Shown here one piece after another: positions 1-8,048 of a DNA stretch of 8,103 nucleotides. Every line of letters starts with the position of its first letter. The stretch's first letter is position 1. Under the pieces are notes generated by a model, which saw only the letters and a list, made by a program, of their open reading frames with translations, had not been told where the DNA came from and did not search any database. Position numbers and translations under genes: made by a program. The DNA comes from Geminicoccaceae bacterium (lineage in GTDB: Bacteria > Pseudomonadota > Alphaproteobacteria > Geminicoccales > Geminicoccaceae). The stretch spans positions 1-8,103 of the forward strand of contig JAPJRA010000137.1 of NCBI GenBank assembly GCA_030824835.1. Direction: 5' to 3'.

Positions 1-2
1 CC

Positions 3-1587
<1,585 letters not shown>

Positions 1588-1594
1588 GGCGCCT

Positions 1595-2050
1595 ATGTTC
1601 GTGCACACGCGGCACATCACGATCGAATGGGGCGACTGCGATCCTGCCGGTATCGTCTTCTTTCCGCGCTACCTCGCCTATTTCGACGCCTGCACCTGGG
1701 CACTGTTCACCGCGGCCCTCGGCATGAAGAAGGTGGAGCTGCTGGCACATTACGGCACCATCGGCTGCCCAATGGTCGACCTGCGCACCCGTTTCCTGAT
1801 TCCGTCCACCTACGGTGACGAGGTCGTGGTCGAGACGCAGATCCGGGAATTCCGTCGCAGCAGCTTCGACGTCCAGCATCGGCTGCTCAAGGACGGAGCC
1901 CTGGCCGTCGAGGGACTGGAGACGCGGGTCTGGGCGGCCACGGACCCTGAGCGCCCAGGGCGGCTGAAGTCGCGACCGCTACCTGCGGACATCATCCGCT
2001 CACTCGGTGGTGACCCGCTCCAGCCCCAGCCACTCGGCCATCAGCCTTAG
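1595..2050 (+). CDS. 4-hydroxybenzoyl-CoA thioesterase-like hotdog-fold protein
   Basis: A 151-residue acyl-CoA thioesterase that probably hydrolyses 4-hydroxybenzoyl-CoA to 4-hydroxybenzoate and CoA. The N-terminus carries IEWGDCDPAGIVFFPRY (10-26), very close to the 4-hydroxybenzoyl-CoA thioesterase of Pseudomonas sp. CBS3; Asp16 matches its catalytic aspartate (Asp17). The PADII segment at 130-134 matches the end of the family core, and about 17 further residues follow it. The start at 1595 was chosen because homology begins there and a GAGG at 1586-1589 precedes it; the frame is open further upstream inside pobA, but that part resembles nothing. The gap to the pobA stop is 7 bp, so translation is probably coupled, and the next pathway step is PobA. 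The last 16 codons overlap the opposite-strand ycaQ-like gene. YbgC-type thioesterases are a less likely alternative, given the DCDPAGIV motif and the pobA context. Confidence 0.88.
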   Translation: MFVHTRHITIEWGDCDPAGIVFFPRYLAYFDACTWALFTAALGMKKVELLAHYGTIGCPMVDLRTRFLIPSTYGDEVVVETQIREFRRSSFDVQHRLLKDGALAVEGLETRVWAATDPERPGRLKSRPLPADIIRSLGGDPLQPQPLGHQP

Positions 2051-3169
2051 CTCCTCCCCAAGCGGACCAGCCACCGTGCGCTCGTCCTGGTCCGCCTCGA
2101 CGTGGGTCGCGAGCACGCGCAGGCAGCCCGCCTTGCGGTCGGCCTTGAGATCGACCCGCGCCACCAGCCGGTCGCCCAGCAGAAACGGCAGGACATAGTA
2201 GCCGTGGGTTCGTTTGTGCGCCGGCGTGTAGATTTCCAGGCGGTAGTGGAAGCCGAAGATACGCAAGGCGCGATCGCGTTCCCAGACCAGCGAGTCGAAC
2301 GGTGACAGGAGGGCACGCGCCTCGACACGGCGAGGGGTGCGGGCCGCGGGGTCGAGAAAGGCGGGCTGCGTCCAACCTTCGACGGTGACCGGCACCAGGT
2401 CCCCGGCCTCGACCAGCTCCGCCAGCCGGATCGGCACATCGGCGACGTCGAGCCGGAAATATTCGCGCAGATCGCGGGCCGTGGCCACGCCCATAGCCCT
2501 TGCGGCCTGGAGCAGCAATGCCCGCTGGGCCGCCTCGGGTTCGGGCGTGGGCGTCGCGAGCACCGCCTTGGGCAGCACACGTTCCGGCAGATCGTAGATG
2601 CGCTCGAAGCCGCGCCGCGTCGCCGTGGTCACGAGGCCGGCCCAGAACAGGAACTCCAGCGCTCCCTTGCCATCGCTCCAGCCCCACCAGCCACCCTGGC
2701 CGGGCGTGGCATTGGTCAACTGCGAGGCGCCCAGCGGGCCACGCAGGCGGATCTCGGCCAGCACATCGTCGATGAACTCGCGCCGCTCCCGCCCGAACCT
2801 GGCCAATCCGCCGTAGATGCCCTGCCCTAGCGCCGCGCGCGCCATGCGCCAGCGCAGCAGCGGCTGCGATGCCACCGGCAGCAGCGATGCCTCGTGCCCC
2901 CAGTACTCGAACAGCCGCCGACGCCGCCCGTCATAGGCGAGGCGGTCGAGCAGAGCGGGCGGGTAGGGGCCGAGGCGGGAGAAAAGCGGCAGATAATGCG
3001 ACCGGACGACGGCGCTCACCGAATCGATCTGTACCATTCCCAAGCGCTCGATCTGCCGCATGGCCTGCGCGGCGGTCGCAGGCTGTGGTAGCCGCGCCTG
3101 GGCGAAACCTTGGGCTGCCAGCGCGATCCGGCGCGTCGCCGCGGCGGAGAGGGATTCGGGACGGCGCAT
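2000..3169 (-). CDS. YcaQ/AlkX-family winged-helix DNA glycosylase-like protein
   Basis: A 389-residue protein of the winged-helix YcaQ/AlkZ family (older name DUF1006), close in length to E. coli YcaQ (about 410). Members excise alkylated bases or unhook interstrand DNA crosslinks. Family signatures seen are MVQIDS (45-50), RSHYLPLFSRLG, EYWGHEASLLP, GWWGWSDGKGALEFLFWAGL, LLSPFDSLVWERDRA, FGFHYRLEIYTPAHKRTHGYYVLPFL and a C-terminal VDLKADRKAG. The catalytic motif is QxD (Gln47, Asp49), as in E. coli YcaQ/AlkX, and not the QxQ of Streptomyces AlkZ; this predicts the more general crosslink-unhooking type rather than the azinomycin-specific type. The ATG at 3167-3169 follows a GGAG at 3179-3182. 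The LysR gene ends 41 bp upstream on the same strand, so the two may share a transcript. The 3' end overlaps the thioesterase gene by 51 bp. The family is certain; the exact lesion is inference. Confidence 0.93.
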   Translation of the reverse strand: MRRPESLSAAATRRIALAAQGFAQARLPQPATAAQAMRQIERLGMVQIDSVSAVVRSHYLPLFSRLGPYPPALLDRLAYDGRRRRLFEYWGHEASLLPVASQPLLRWRMARAALGQGIYGGLARFGRERREFIDDVLAEIRLRGPLGASQLTNATPGQGGWWGWSDGKGALEFLFWAGLVTTATRRGFERIYDLPERVLPKAVLATPTPEPEAAQRALLLQAARAMGVATARDLREYFRLDVADVPIRLAELVEAGDLVPVTVEGWTQPAFLDPAARTPRRVEARALLSPFDSLVWERDRALRIFGFHYRLEIYTPAHKRTHGYYVLPFLLGDRLVARVDLKADRKAGCLRVLATHVEADQDERTVAGPLGEELRLMAEWLGLERVTTE

Positions 3170-3210
3170 GAATGTCGGCTCCGGCTCGCCGGCCGATCAG
3201 CCCTCGGAGT

Positions 3211-4110
3211 CTATCGGGCGCATCGGGCACAGGCCTCGACGAACACGCGCAGCTTCGGCTGGTTTCGGCTCGCTTTCGGGAAGTAGATGTAGAGGCTGTC
3301 GCGGGCGGGGGCGAAGGATTCGAGCACCGGCTCGAGCAGGCCCTGGGCGAGCTCGGAGGCGGCCTGCAGGCTGGACATGTAGATGAGGCCCATACCCTGC
3401 ACCGCCAAGGCACGCAGCAGGGCGGCATCCCCAGCCAGGATGGAGCCCGGTGGATCGATCGCCAGTGCCTGGCCGCCCCTCTCGAACTCCCAACGATAGA
3501 CCTTGCCGTTGTCCGGCCGGCGGAAGCGAACGCACTCGTGGCGGGCGATATCCTCCGGCAGCTGCGGCCGACCCATCTTCGCGAAATAGGCGGGCGAGCC
3601 CAGCACGAGCCACCTGAAGGACGGCGAGACCCGCACGGCCACCATGTCACGGTCGATGAACTCGCCGATCCGAATGCCGGCATCGAATCCGCCGGCGACG
3701 AGCTCCGTCTGCCGGTCGTCGACCGTAAGCTCCACCTTGATCTCAGGCCAGGCTTCCCGGAAAGGCGGCAGCACCGGCTCGATGACATGCGACAGCGCAA
3801 TCCGGTGCACGAGCAACCGCAGCGTGCCGGATGGCCTCGCCTGCATCCGCATCAGCTCATCCAGCATGCCCGTTATCGTCTCGGCCGCCGGTCCCAACTG
3901 CTGCAACAGCCGCTCACCGGATTCCGTCAGTGTCACCTTGCGCGTCGTGCGGTGAAAGAGCGGCAAGCCCAGCCGCCGCTCCAAAGCCTGCACCGCCTGA
4001 CTGATCGCACCGGGAGTCACCCCAAGGTCAAGGGCGGCGCCGCGGAAGCTTCCCCGGCGCACGATGGCCAGGAATTCCGACAAGCCGTCAAAAGTGTCCG
4101 CCCGTGCCAT
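3211..4110 (-). CDS. LysR-type transcriptional regulator
   Basis: A 299-residue DNA-binding regulator with the usual LysR layout. The N-terminal winged helix-turn-helix spans about residues 8-65, with SFRGAALDLGVTPGAISQAV (21-40) and then LERRLGLPLFHRTTRKVTLT. The effector-binding domain covers about 90-295 and includes the common segment GGFDAGIRIGEFIDRDMVAV. The start at 4110 was chosen by homology, since LysR proteins begin a few residues before the helix-turn-helix. An in-frame ATG at 4182 would add 24 residues with no family resemblance and would run through the putative operator. The ribosome binding site before 4110 is weak. The gene is divergent from the aldo/keto reductase gene, the classic arrangement for a LysR regulator and its target, and it is followed by the ycaQ-like gene. 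It is not PobR, which in known bacteria is an IclR- or AraC-type protein. The inducer is unknown. Confidence 0.94.
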   Translation of the reverse strand: MARADTFDGLSEFLAIVRRGSFRGAALDLGVTPGAISQAVQALERRLGLPLFHRTTRKVTLTESGERLLQQLGPAAETITGMLDELMRMQARPSGTLRLLVHRIALSHVIEPVLPPFREAWPEIKVELTVDDRQTELVAGGFDAGIRIGEFIDRDMVAVRVSPSFRWLVLGSPAYFAKMGRPQLPEDIARHECVRFRRPDNGKVYRWEFERGGQALAIDPPGSILAGDAALLRALAVQGMGLIYMSSLQAASELAQGLLEPVLESFAPARDSLYIYFPKASRNQPKLRVFVEACARCAR

Positions 4111-4121
4111 GATTACCGGTA

Positions 4122-4140
4122 AAATCAGTTGGTTAGATTT
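4122..4140. promoter_or_regulatory. Candidate LysR operator: ATC-N9-GAT / T-N11-A dyad
   Basis: AAATC at 4122-4126 and its exact inverse GATTT at 4136-4140 flank a 9-base spacer. This matches the ATC-N9-GAT form known from NodD sites and the general LysR consensus T-N11-A (T4125, A4137). It lies 11 bp before the LysR start codon, fitting autoregulation, and about 226 bp before the reductase start. The match is seen directly; binding is inferred. Confidence 0.45.
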
Positions 4141-4164
4141 GCGGTAGCTTGGATTTTGCGGAGC
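4136..4164. repeat. Imperfect direct repeat in the lysR/reductase intergenic region
   Basis: GATTTGCGGTAGC (4136-4148) recurs as GATTTTGCGGAGC (4152-4164), differing by one inserted T and one lost T, with a 16-bp offset. The first copy shares its GATTT with the dyad just to its left. It could be a second contact region for the LysR tetramer, although the offset is not a whole number of helical turns. Confidence 0.4.
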
Positions 4165-4354
4165 GACCCTGCCCCTCGGCATCCTAGATTAATCAGCTCA
4201 GCTATACAGCCTGTAAAGTTTGTGCGCGGTTATCCTGCCGGAGGCCGCAGCCTACATCGAGTTCGGTGAGACGCCCTGCCGTAGCCGGCAACAGCGTAGG
4301 ATCTCTGTCCGGCGCACTTTGCCCAATTGGGAGCGAGGCCGCCCTTACCAGCGT

Positions 4355-4364
4355 AAAGGGGAAG
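4355..4364 (+). promoter_or_regulatory. Ribosome binding site of the aldo/keto reductase
   Basis: AAAGGGGAAG ends two bases before the ATG at 4367, with the GGGGA core five bases away. It supports this start over a GTG at 4220 in the same open frame, because protein homology also begins at 4367. Confidence 0.65.
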
Positions 4365-4366
4365 AC

Positions 4367-5413
4367 ATGCGCTATAAGACTCTCGGTGGAACTGGCCTCG
4401 CGGTCTCGGAGATCTGTCTTGGCACGATGACCTTCGGCGGTCGCGGCTTCTGGACGGCGATCGGTACACTCGACCAGGGTGCCGCGGACGGCATCGTTGC
4501 CCGCGCCCTGGACGCCGGCGTCAACTTCATCGACACGGCCGACGTCTATTCGGACGGCCTGTCGGAGGAAATCACCGGCCGTGCCATCCGCAACTCGGGC
4601 CGCAGCCGATCCGACGTGGTGCTCGCGACCAAGGTCTATGGTGCCACCGGTACCGGTCCCAACGACCGTGGCGCGACACGGGCTCACATCATGGACGGGA
4701 TCAAGGCCAGCCTGAAGCGGCTCGGGACTGACTATGTCGACCTCTACCAGATTCACGGCCTCGATCCGGTGACACCGGTCGAGGAGACGATCCGCGCCCT
4801 GGACGACCTCGTGCGCCAGGGCCATGTCCGCTATGTCGGCGTCTCCAACTGGCCGGCATGGACCATCATGAAGGCTCTGGGCATCGCCGAGAAGCATGGC
4901 TGGGCGCGGCTGTCGACCTTGCAGGCCTACTATACCATTGCCGGACGCGACCTGGAGCGCGAGATCACGCCATTGCTGGAGGCGGAGAGGCTGGGCCTCA
5001 TGGTGTGGAGTCCGCTCGCCGGAGGGTTGCTGTCGGGCAAGTTCGACCGGAACAGCATTGGTCCCGAGGGCTCGCGCCGGGTCACCTTCGACTTTCCCCC
5101 CGTTAACAAGGAACGTGCGTTCGATTGCATCGACGTGATGCGCGAGATCGCCGACGGGCGCGGCGTATCGGTCGCGCGCATCGCCCTGGCCTGGGTCCTG
5201 CATCGACCTTTCGTGATGTCGGTGATCGTCGGTGCCAAGACGGTCGAACAGCTCGACGACAACCTTGCCGCAACGACGGTGAAGCTTACGGCCGACGAAC
5301 TGTCGCGCCTCGACAAGGTCAGCGTGCTGCCGCCCGAATACCCGGGCTGGATGATCGAGCGCCAGGGCACCGCCCAGCTCGCGGCCGCCCGTTTCGTGGC
5401 CGAGAATGCCTGA
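4367..5413 (+). CDS. Aldo/keto reductase
   Basis: A 348-residue NAD(P)H-dependent oxidoreductase of the aldo/keto reductase superfamily, a cytosolic TIM barrel that reduces aldehydes or ketones to alcohols. The catalytic tetrad is intact: Asp56 and Tyr61 in NFIDTADVYSDG, Lys89 in VVLATKVYG and His130 in YVDLYQIHG. The N-terminus YKTLGGTGLAVSEICLGTMTFGG and the C-terminal IVGAKTVEQLDDNLAA, which lies in the coenzyme phosphate-binding region, are typical of bacterial Tas/YajO-like members, and the length fits. The substrate cannot be read from the sequence. The gene is divergent from a LysR gene, has its own strong ribosome binding site, and its end overlaps the following MFS gene by 8 bp, so the pair is almost certainly one operon. 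Detoxification of a reactive carbonyl with export of the compound or its product is a plausible shared role, but that is inference. Confidence 0.94.
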   Translation: MRYKTLGGTGLAVSEICLGTMTFGGRGFWTAIGTLDQGAADGIVARALDAGVNFIDTADVYSDGLSEEITGRAIRNSGRSRSDVVLATKVYGATGTGPNDRGATRAHIMDGIKASLKRLGTDYVDLYQIHGLDPVTPVEETIRALDDLVRQGHVRYVGVSNWPAWTIMKALGIAEKHGWARLSTLQAYYTIAGRDLEREITPLLEAERLGLMVWSPLAGGLLSGKFDRNSIGPEGSRRVTFDFPPVNKERAFDCIDVMREIADGRGVSVARIALAWVLHRPFVMSVIVGAKTVEQLDDNLAATTVKLTADELSRLDKVSVLPPEYPGWMIERQGTAQLAAARFVAENA

Positions 5414-6620
5414 GCACGTAGCAACTGCGGGGTCGACGGCCGAGCGCGGCCCCTCGGCAGCGCTGATCACCACGCTCTCGATCGCTACCGGCGCGTTGGT
5501 CGCCAACCTCTATTATGCGCAGCCGCTGGTCGCCACCATCGGGCCGGAGATCGGGGTGACACCCGATCTCGCGGGCTCCGTGGTGAGCGTCACACAGATC
5601 GGCTACGGCATCGGCCTGTTTCTGCTCGTATCGCTCGCCGATCTGGTCGAGAGCCGAAAGCTGGTGCTCGCGACGCTGGCCATCACCGCGCTGGGGCTGG
5701 TCGGGATGGCGACGGCAACGTCCGCCCAGCCCTTCTTCGCGGCCTCCTTCGTGATCGGGCTGTGCTCGACCGGAGCCCAGGTGCTCATTCCGCTGGTCGC
5801 CCACCTCACACCACCCGAGCAGCGCGGTCGTGTCGTCGGCAATGTGATGGCCGGGCTGCTGACCGGGATCATGCTCGCCCGCCCTACTGCCCTGTTCGTT
5901 GCCGCAAGCTTCGGCTGGCGGGCCGTGTTCTGGTCCTCGGCCCTTCTGATGGTGGGAATAGGGCTGGGCCTGGCGCGGATGATGCCGCGCTATCAACCGC
6001 GGGGCGGCATGCATTACGGCCACATCCTGATCTCCATGGCCGGCCTGTTGCGTGACATACCGTTTCTCCGCTGGCGGGCTGCCTACCAGGCCCTGCTGTT
6101 CGGCGCCTTCAACCTGTTCTGGACCGCTGTGCCGCTGATGCTTGCCGACCGCTTCGCCTTGAGCGAGCGTGGCATCGGACTGTTCGCATTGGCCGGTGCC
6201 GGCGGTGCCCTCGCTGCACCCATAGCCGGGCGGCTGGCCGATCGTGGGCTGAGTCGCATCACCACGGCTGGGGCGATGATCGCAGTGGGCACGGCATTCC
6301 TGGCCACCAGCTGGGCGGCGAGCGCAATGCTCCTGTCGGCGCTGGTTGTCCTGGCGGTCATCATCGACGCAGCCGTGCAGGCCAACCAGGTCGTCAGTCA
6401 GCGCATCATCTTCTCGGTCCCGGCGGAGATCAGGGGCCGGGTCAACGCGCTTTACATGACGATCACGTTCGGCGGCGGCGCCCTCGGCTCGCTGCTCGGC
6501 ACGGTGAGCTATCACGGCGGTGGGTGGACGATGACCGCCATGGTCGGCGGCCTGATCGGCACCGTGGCTCTTGTTCTGTTCACCGTCGAAGCCCGGCGCT
6601 CCGCTGGCATGGCCGCCTAG
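5406..6620 (+). CDS. Major facilitator superfamily transporter
   Basis: A 404-residue inner-membrane protein with about 12 hydrophobic helices, the normal size for an MFS secondary transporter. The first helix ends with ANLYYAQPLVATI (33-45), a signature of a large group of proton-coupled efflux-type MFS proteins often annotated as arabinose-efflux-like. The loop after helix 2 reads SLADLVESRKLVL (76-88), a degenerate form of MFS motif A. The matching loop in the second half, GRLADRGLSR (275-284), is better conserved. Helix 5 reads GLLTGIMLARPTALFVA and lacks the canonical antiporter motif C. The long cytoplasmic loop between helices 6 and 7 spans roughly 190-225. The start ATG at 5406 lies inside the end of the reductase gene (ATGCCTGA), with only a weak upstream ribosome binding site, so translation by coupling is likely. 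Direction and cargo are not determinable here; export is the more common role in this group. Confidence 0.92.
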   Translation: MPEHVATAGSTAERGPSAALITTLSIATGALVANLYYAQPLVATIGPEIGVTPDLAGSVVSVTQIGYGIGLFLLVSLADLVESRKLVLATLAITALGLVGMATATSAQPFFAASFVIGLCSTGAQVLIPLVAHLTPPEQRGRVVGNVMAGLLTGIMLARPTALFVAASFGWRAVFWSSALLMVGIGLGLARMMPRYQPRGGMHYGHILISMAGLLRDIPFLRWRAAYQALLFGAFNLFWTAVPLMLADRFALSERGIGLFALAGAGGALAAPIAGRLADRGLSRITTAGAMIAVGTAFLATSWAASAMLLSALVVLAVIIDAAVQANQVVSQRIIFSVPAEIRGRVNALYMTITFGGGALGSLLGTVSYHGGGWTMTAMVGGLIGTVALVLFTVEARRSAGMAA

Positions 6621-6644
6621 GCTTCGGGCTGTTCGGGGGGCGGG

Positions 6645-7889
6645 CTATCCCACCAGGCGCGGACGGGCGTCGTCGCGCTCGGCCTCAATGAGCCGCCGCT
6701 CGGTATCCAGCTGATAGTTCCGGGTCTGAGGTACGGCGTCGCGGCGCTTGGACAGCTGCAGCTGAAACACGACACTGTCCAGATGTCGGAACGAGACCTC
6801 ACTGGTGGCAAGGTAGAACTCCCACATGCGGCAGAACCGTTCGTCGTAAAGGGCAGCCACCTGGGCCCGGTTGGCTTCGAAGCGAAGCCGCCAGTGACGA
6901 AGGGTCTCCGCATAATGGAGACGGAGGACCTCGACGTCGTTGATCCATAGCCCCGACCGCTCGACCGCGGCACTGAGCTCGGACAGCGACGGCGAGTAGC
7001 CGCCTGGAAAGATGTATTTCTGCAGCCAGGGATTGGTGCTTCCGGGACCGTCCCGTCGGCCGATCGTGTGCAACAAGGCCACGCCGTCATCCGTCAGACG
7101 GTCGCGCACGGTACGGAAGAACTCGCCGTAGTGGTTGACGCCCACATGCTCGAACATGCCGACGGAGACGATGCGATCGAATTTGCCGGTCTCCTGGCGG
7201 TAGTCGCGCAGGTGAAACCGCGCGCTTGCGTCCAGGTCGGCCGCAGCTGCACGGGCATTGGCAATCGCCAGCTGCTCCGTCGACAGCGTGATGCCGGTGA
7301 CCTCGGCGCCCAGCCGTTGCGCCAGATAAAGGCCGAGGCCGCCCCAGCCGCAACCGATGTCGAGCACCTTCATGCCGGGCTCAAGGCGCAACTTGGCCGC
7401 GATGTGCTGCTTCTTGCGCAGCTGGGCCGTCTCCAGATCCTGGCCCGGCTCCGTGAAGTAGGCGCAGGAATATTGCCGGTCCGCATCGAGAAACAGATCG
7501 TAGAGCTCTGCCGAGAGGTCGTAATGGTGCGCCACGTTGCGACGTGCGCGCGGCGCGGGGTTGAACTGCTTGAGGCGCCGCAATGAGCGATTGAGGATAT
7601 CGACGGGGCCGCCAAGGTCCACGGCACCGGCGCGTTCCATGTTGCGCGCGAACAGCTCGATGAACTCGTAGGGCGACGCATCCTCGACGGTCAGCGTTCC
7701 CGCCATGTACGCTTCGCCGGCATGAAGGCCCGGATTCAACGCCAGGCGCCAGTGCAGGCTGCGATCGTGCAGGCGGACGGTGACGGAAGGCTCGCTGTCG
7801 GTTCCGAAGACGTGGCCCCGCCCGTCGGCGTCGATGACGGTGAGCCTTCCAAGCCGAATCAGTGGACGAAGCAGGCGGGAAAGCAGCAT
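6645..7889 (-). CDS. cfa: Cyclopropane-fatty-acyl-phospholipid synthase
   Basis: A 414-residue SAM-dependent methyltransferase that adds a methylene bridge to unsaturated acyl chains of membrane phospholipids, usually in stationary phase or under acid or solvent stress. The N-terminal lipid-binding part (about 1-115) leads to AHHYDLSAELYDLFLD (120-135). The SAM site is VLDIGCGWGGLGLYLA (175-190), followed by GITLSTEQ and FDRIVSVGMFEHVG. Residues that hold the catalytic bicarbonate in E. coli Cfa all have counterparts: Cys142 in YSCAYF, Glu247, His274 and Ile276 in LLHTIG, and Tyr326. KYIFPGGYSPS (291-301) is also typical. The start at 7889 is preferred to an in-frame ATG at 7964 because GGAAGGG stands 10 bases before it, the extra 25 residues look non-homologous, and 7964 has no ribosome binding site. 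The gene converges on the MFS gene, with stops 24 bp apart, and is divergent from the SDR gene. Confidence 0.95.
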   Translation of the reverse strand: MLLSRLLRPLIRLGRLTVIDADGRGHVFGTDSEPSVTVRLHDRSLHWRLALNPGLHAGEAYMAGTLTVEDASPYEFIELFARNMERAGAVDLGGPVDILNRSLRRLKQFNPAPRARRNVAHHYDLSAELYDLFLDADRQYSCAYFTEPGQDLETAQLRKKQHIAAKLRLEPGMKVLDIGCGWGGLGLYLAQRLGAEVTGITLSTEQLAIANARAAAADLDASARFHLRDYRQETGKFDRIVSVGMFEHVGVNHYGEFFRTVRDRLTDDGVALLHTIGRRDGPGSTNPWLQKYIFPGGYSPSLSELSAAVERSGLWINDVEVLRLHYAETLRHWRLRFEANRAQVAALYDERFCRMWEFYLATSEVSFRHLDSVVFQLQLSKRRDAVPQTRNYQLDTERRLIEAERDDARPRLVG

Positions 7890-7899
7890 CGGCTCAGCA

Positions 7900-7906
7900 C
7901 CCTTCC
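7900..7906 (-). promoter_or_regulatory. Ribosome binding site of cfa
   Basis: Read on the minus strand this is GGAAGGG, 10 bases before the ATG at 7887-7889. It decides the start in favour of 7889 over the longer in-frame option at 7964. Confidence 0.55.
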
Positions 7907-7907
7907 G

Positions 7908-7939
7908 TTGGGCCCAAGCTGTCGGGACCCGGCCCAAGC
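7908..7939. repeat. Palindrome and direct repeat upstream of cfa
   Basis: TTGGGCCCAA (7908-7917) is a perfect 10-bp palindrome directly upstream of the cfa ribosome binding site. GGCCCAAGC occurs at 7911-7919 and again at 7931-7939, exactly 20 bp apart, about two helical turns. Both lie in the 159-bp divergent region between cfa and the SDR gene (7890-8048) and could be a regulator site. In a GC-rich genome chance is a real alternative. I found no convincing sigma-70 promoter in this region. Confidence 0.35.
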
Positions 7940-8031
7940 AATACGACGCCCTGCCGGTTAGCATTGATCGCCGACGCTGACGACCCGCACTTCCGCTGAG
8001 GCTGACTGCGGTGCATGCTGGGGTCCGTGCA

Positions 8032-8044
8032 AGGGAGGAGAAGG
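8032..8044 (+). promoter_or_regulatory. Ribosome binding site of the SDR gene
   Basis: AGGGAGGAGAAGG, a purine run holding a near-perfect Shine-Dalgarno core (GGAGGAG) and a second AGG, ends four bases before the ATG at 8049. This is the strongest ribosome binding site in the window and suggests efficient translation. Confidence 0.7.
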
Positions 8045-8048
8045 AAAC

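Larger units (their letters stand above)
4111..4366. promoter_or_regulatory. Divergent regulatory region between lysR and the aldo/keto reductase gene
   Basis: This 256-bp non-coding stretch should hold the promoters for the LysR gene (leftward) and the reductase-MFS pair (rightward). It contains two locally AT-rich patches (about 4111-4160 and 4186-4226) in an otherwise GC-rich window. It carries a dyad at 4122-4140, direct repeats at 4136-4164 and an 8-bp palindrome GATTAATC at 4187-4194. I could not identify a convincing sigma-70 -35/-10 pair on either strand, so promoter positions are left open. Confidence 0.6.

Noticed and set aside
3176..3195. GC-rich hairpin (CCGG-CTCG-CCGG with a bulged outer stem) between the LysR and ycaQ-like genes.
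   Set aside because: No T run follows it on the minus strand and it overlaps the ycaQ ribosome binding site area; short GC hairpins are common in this base composition.
3172..4122. Open reading frame of 316 codons on the plus strand opposite the LysR gene.
   Set aside because: The minus strand encodes a full LysR protein with a normal helix-turn-helix; the plus-strand product has no recognisable domain.
4111..4182. Longer LysR start at 4182.
   Set aside because: It would add 24 residues before the normal LysR N-terminus and would make the AT-rich dyad coding. The shorter start fits the family, although its ribosome binding site is weak.
4203..4208. TATACA as a -10 element for the reductase operon.
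   Set aside because: No acceptable -35 hexamer lies 16-18 bp upstream, so a sigma-70 promoter cannot be supported from sequence alone.
4220..4366. GTG-initiated 49-residue N-terminal extension of the aldo/keto reductase.
   Set aside because: Homology starts at 4367 and a strong ribosome binding site stands just before it; the extension is rich in Arg and unlike the family.
4202..5506. Long open reading frame (434 codons) on the minus strand opposite the aldo/keto reductase.
   Set aside because: It is an antisense shadow of a clearly conserved gene in GC-rich sequence; its translation is low in complexity, rich in Arg, Asp, Gly and His, and resembles no family.
5319..6515. Long open reading frame (398 codons) on the minus strand opposite the MFS gene.
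   Set aside because: The translation is highly polar and rich in His, Gln, Arg and Asp, the mirror of transmembrane helix codons. The + strand MFS protein explains the region.
6590..6630. Possible terminator hairpin between the MFS and cfa genes (AGCCCG at 6590-6595 with CGGGCT at 6625-6630).
   Set aside because: A 6-bp stem with a 29-base loop and no T run on either strand; too weak to call an intrinsic terminator.
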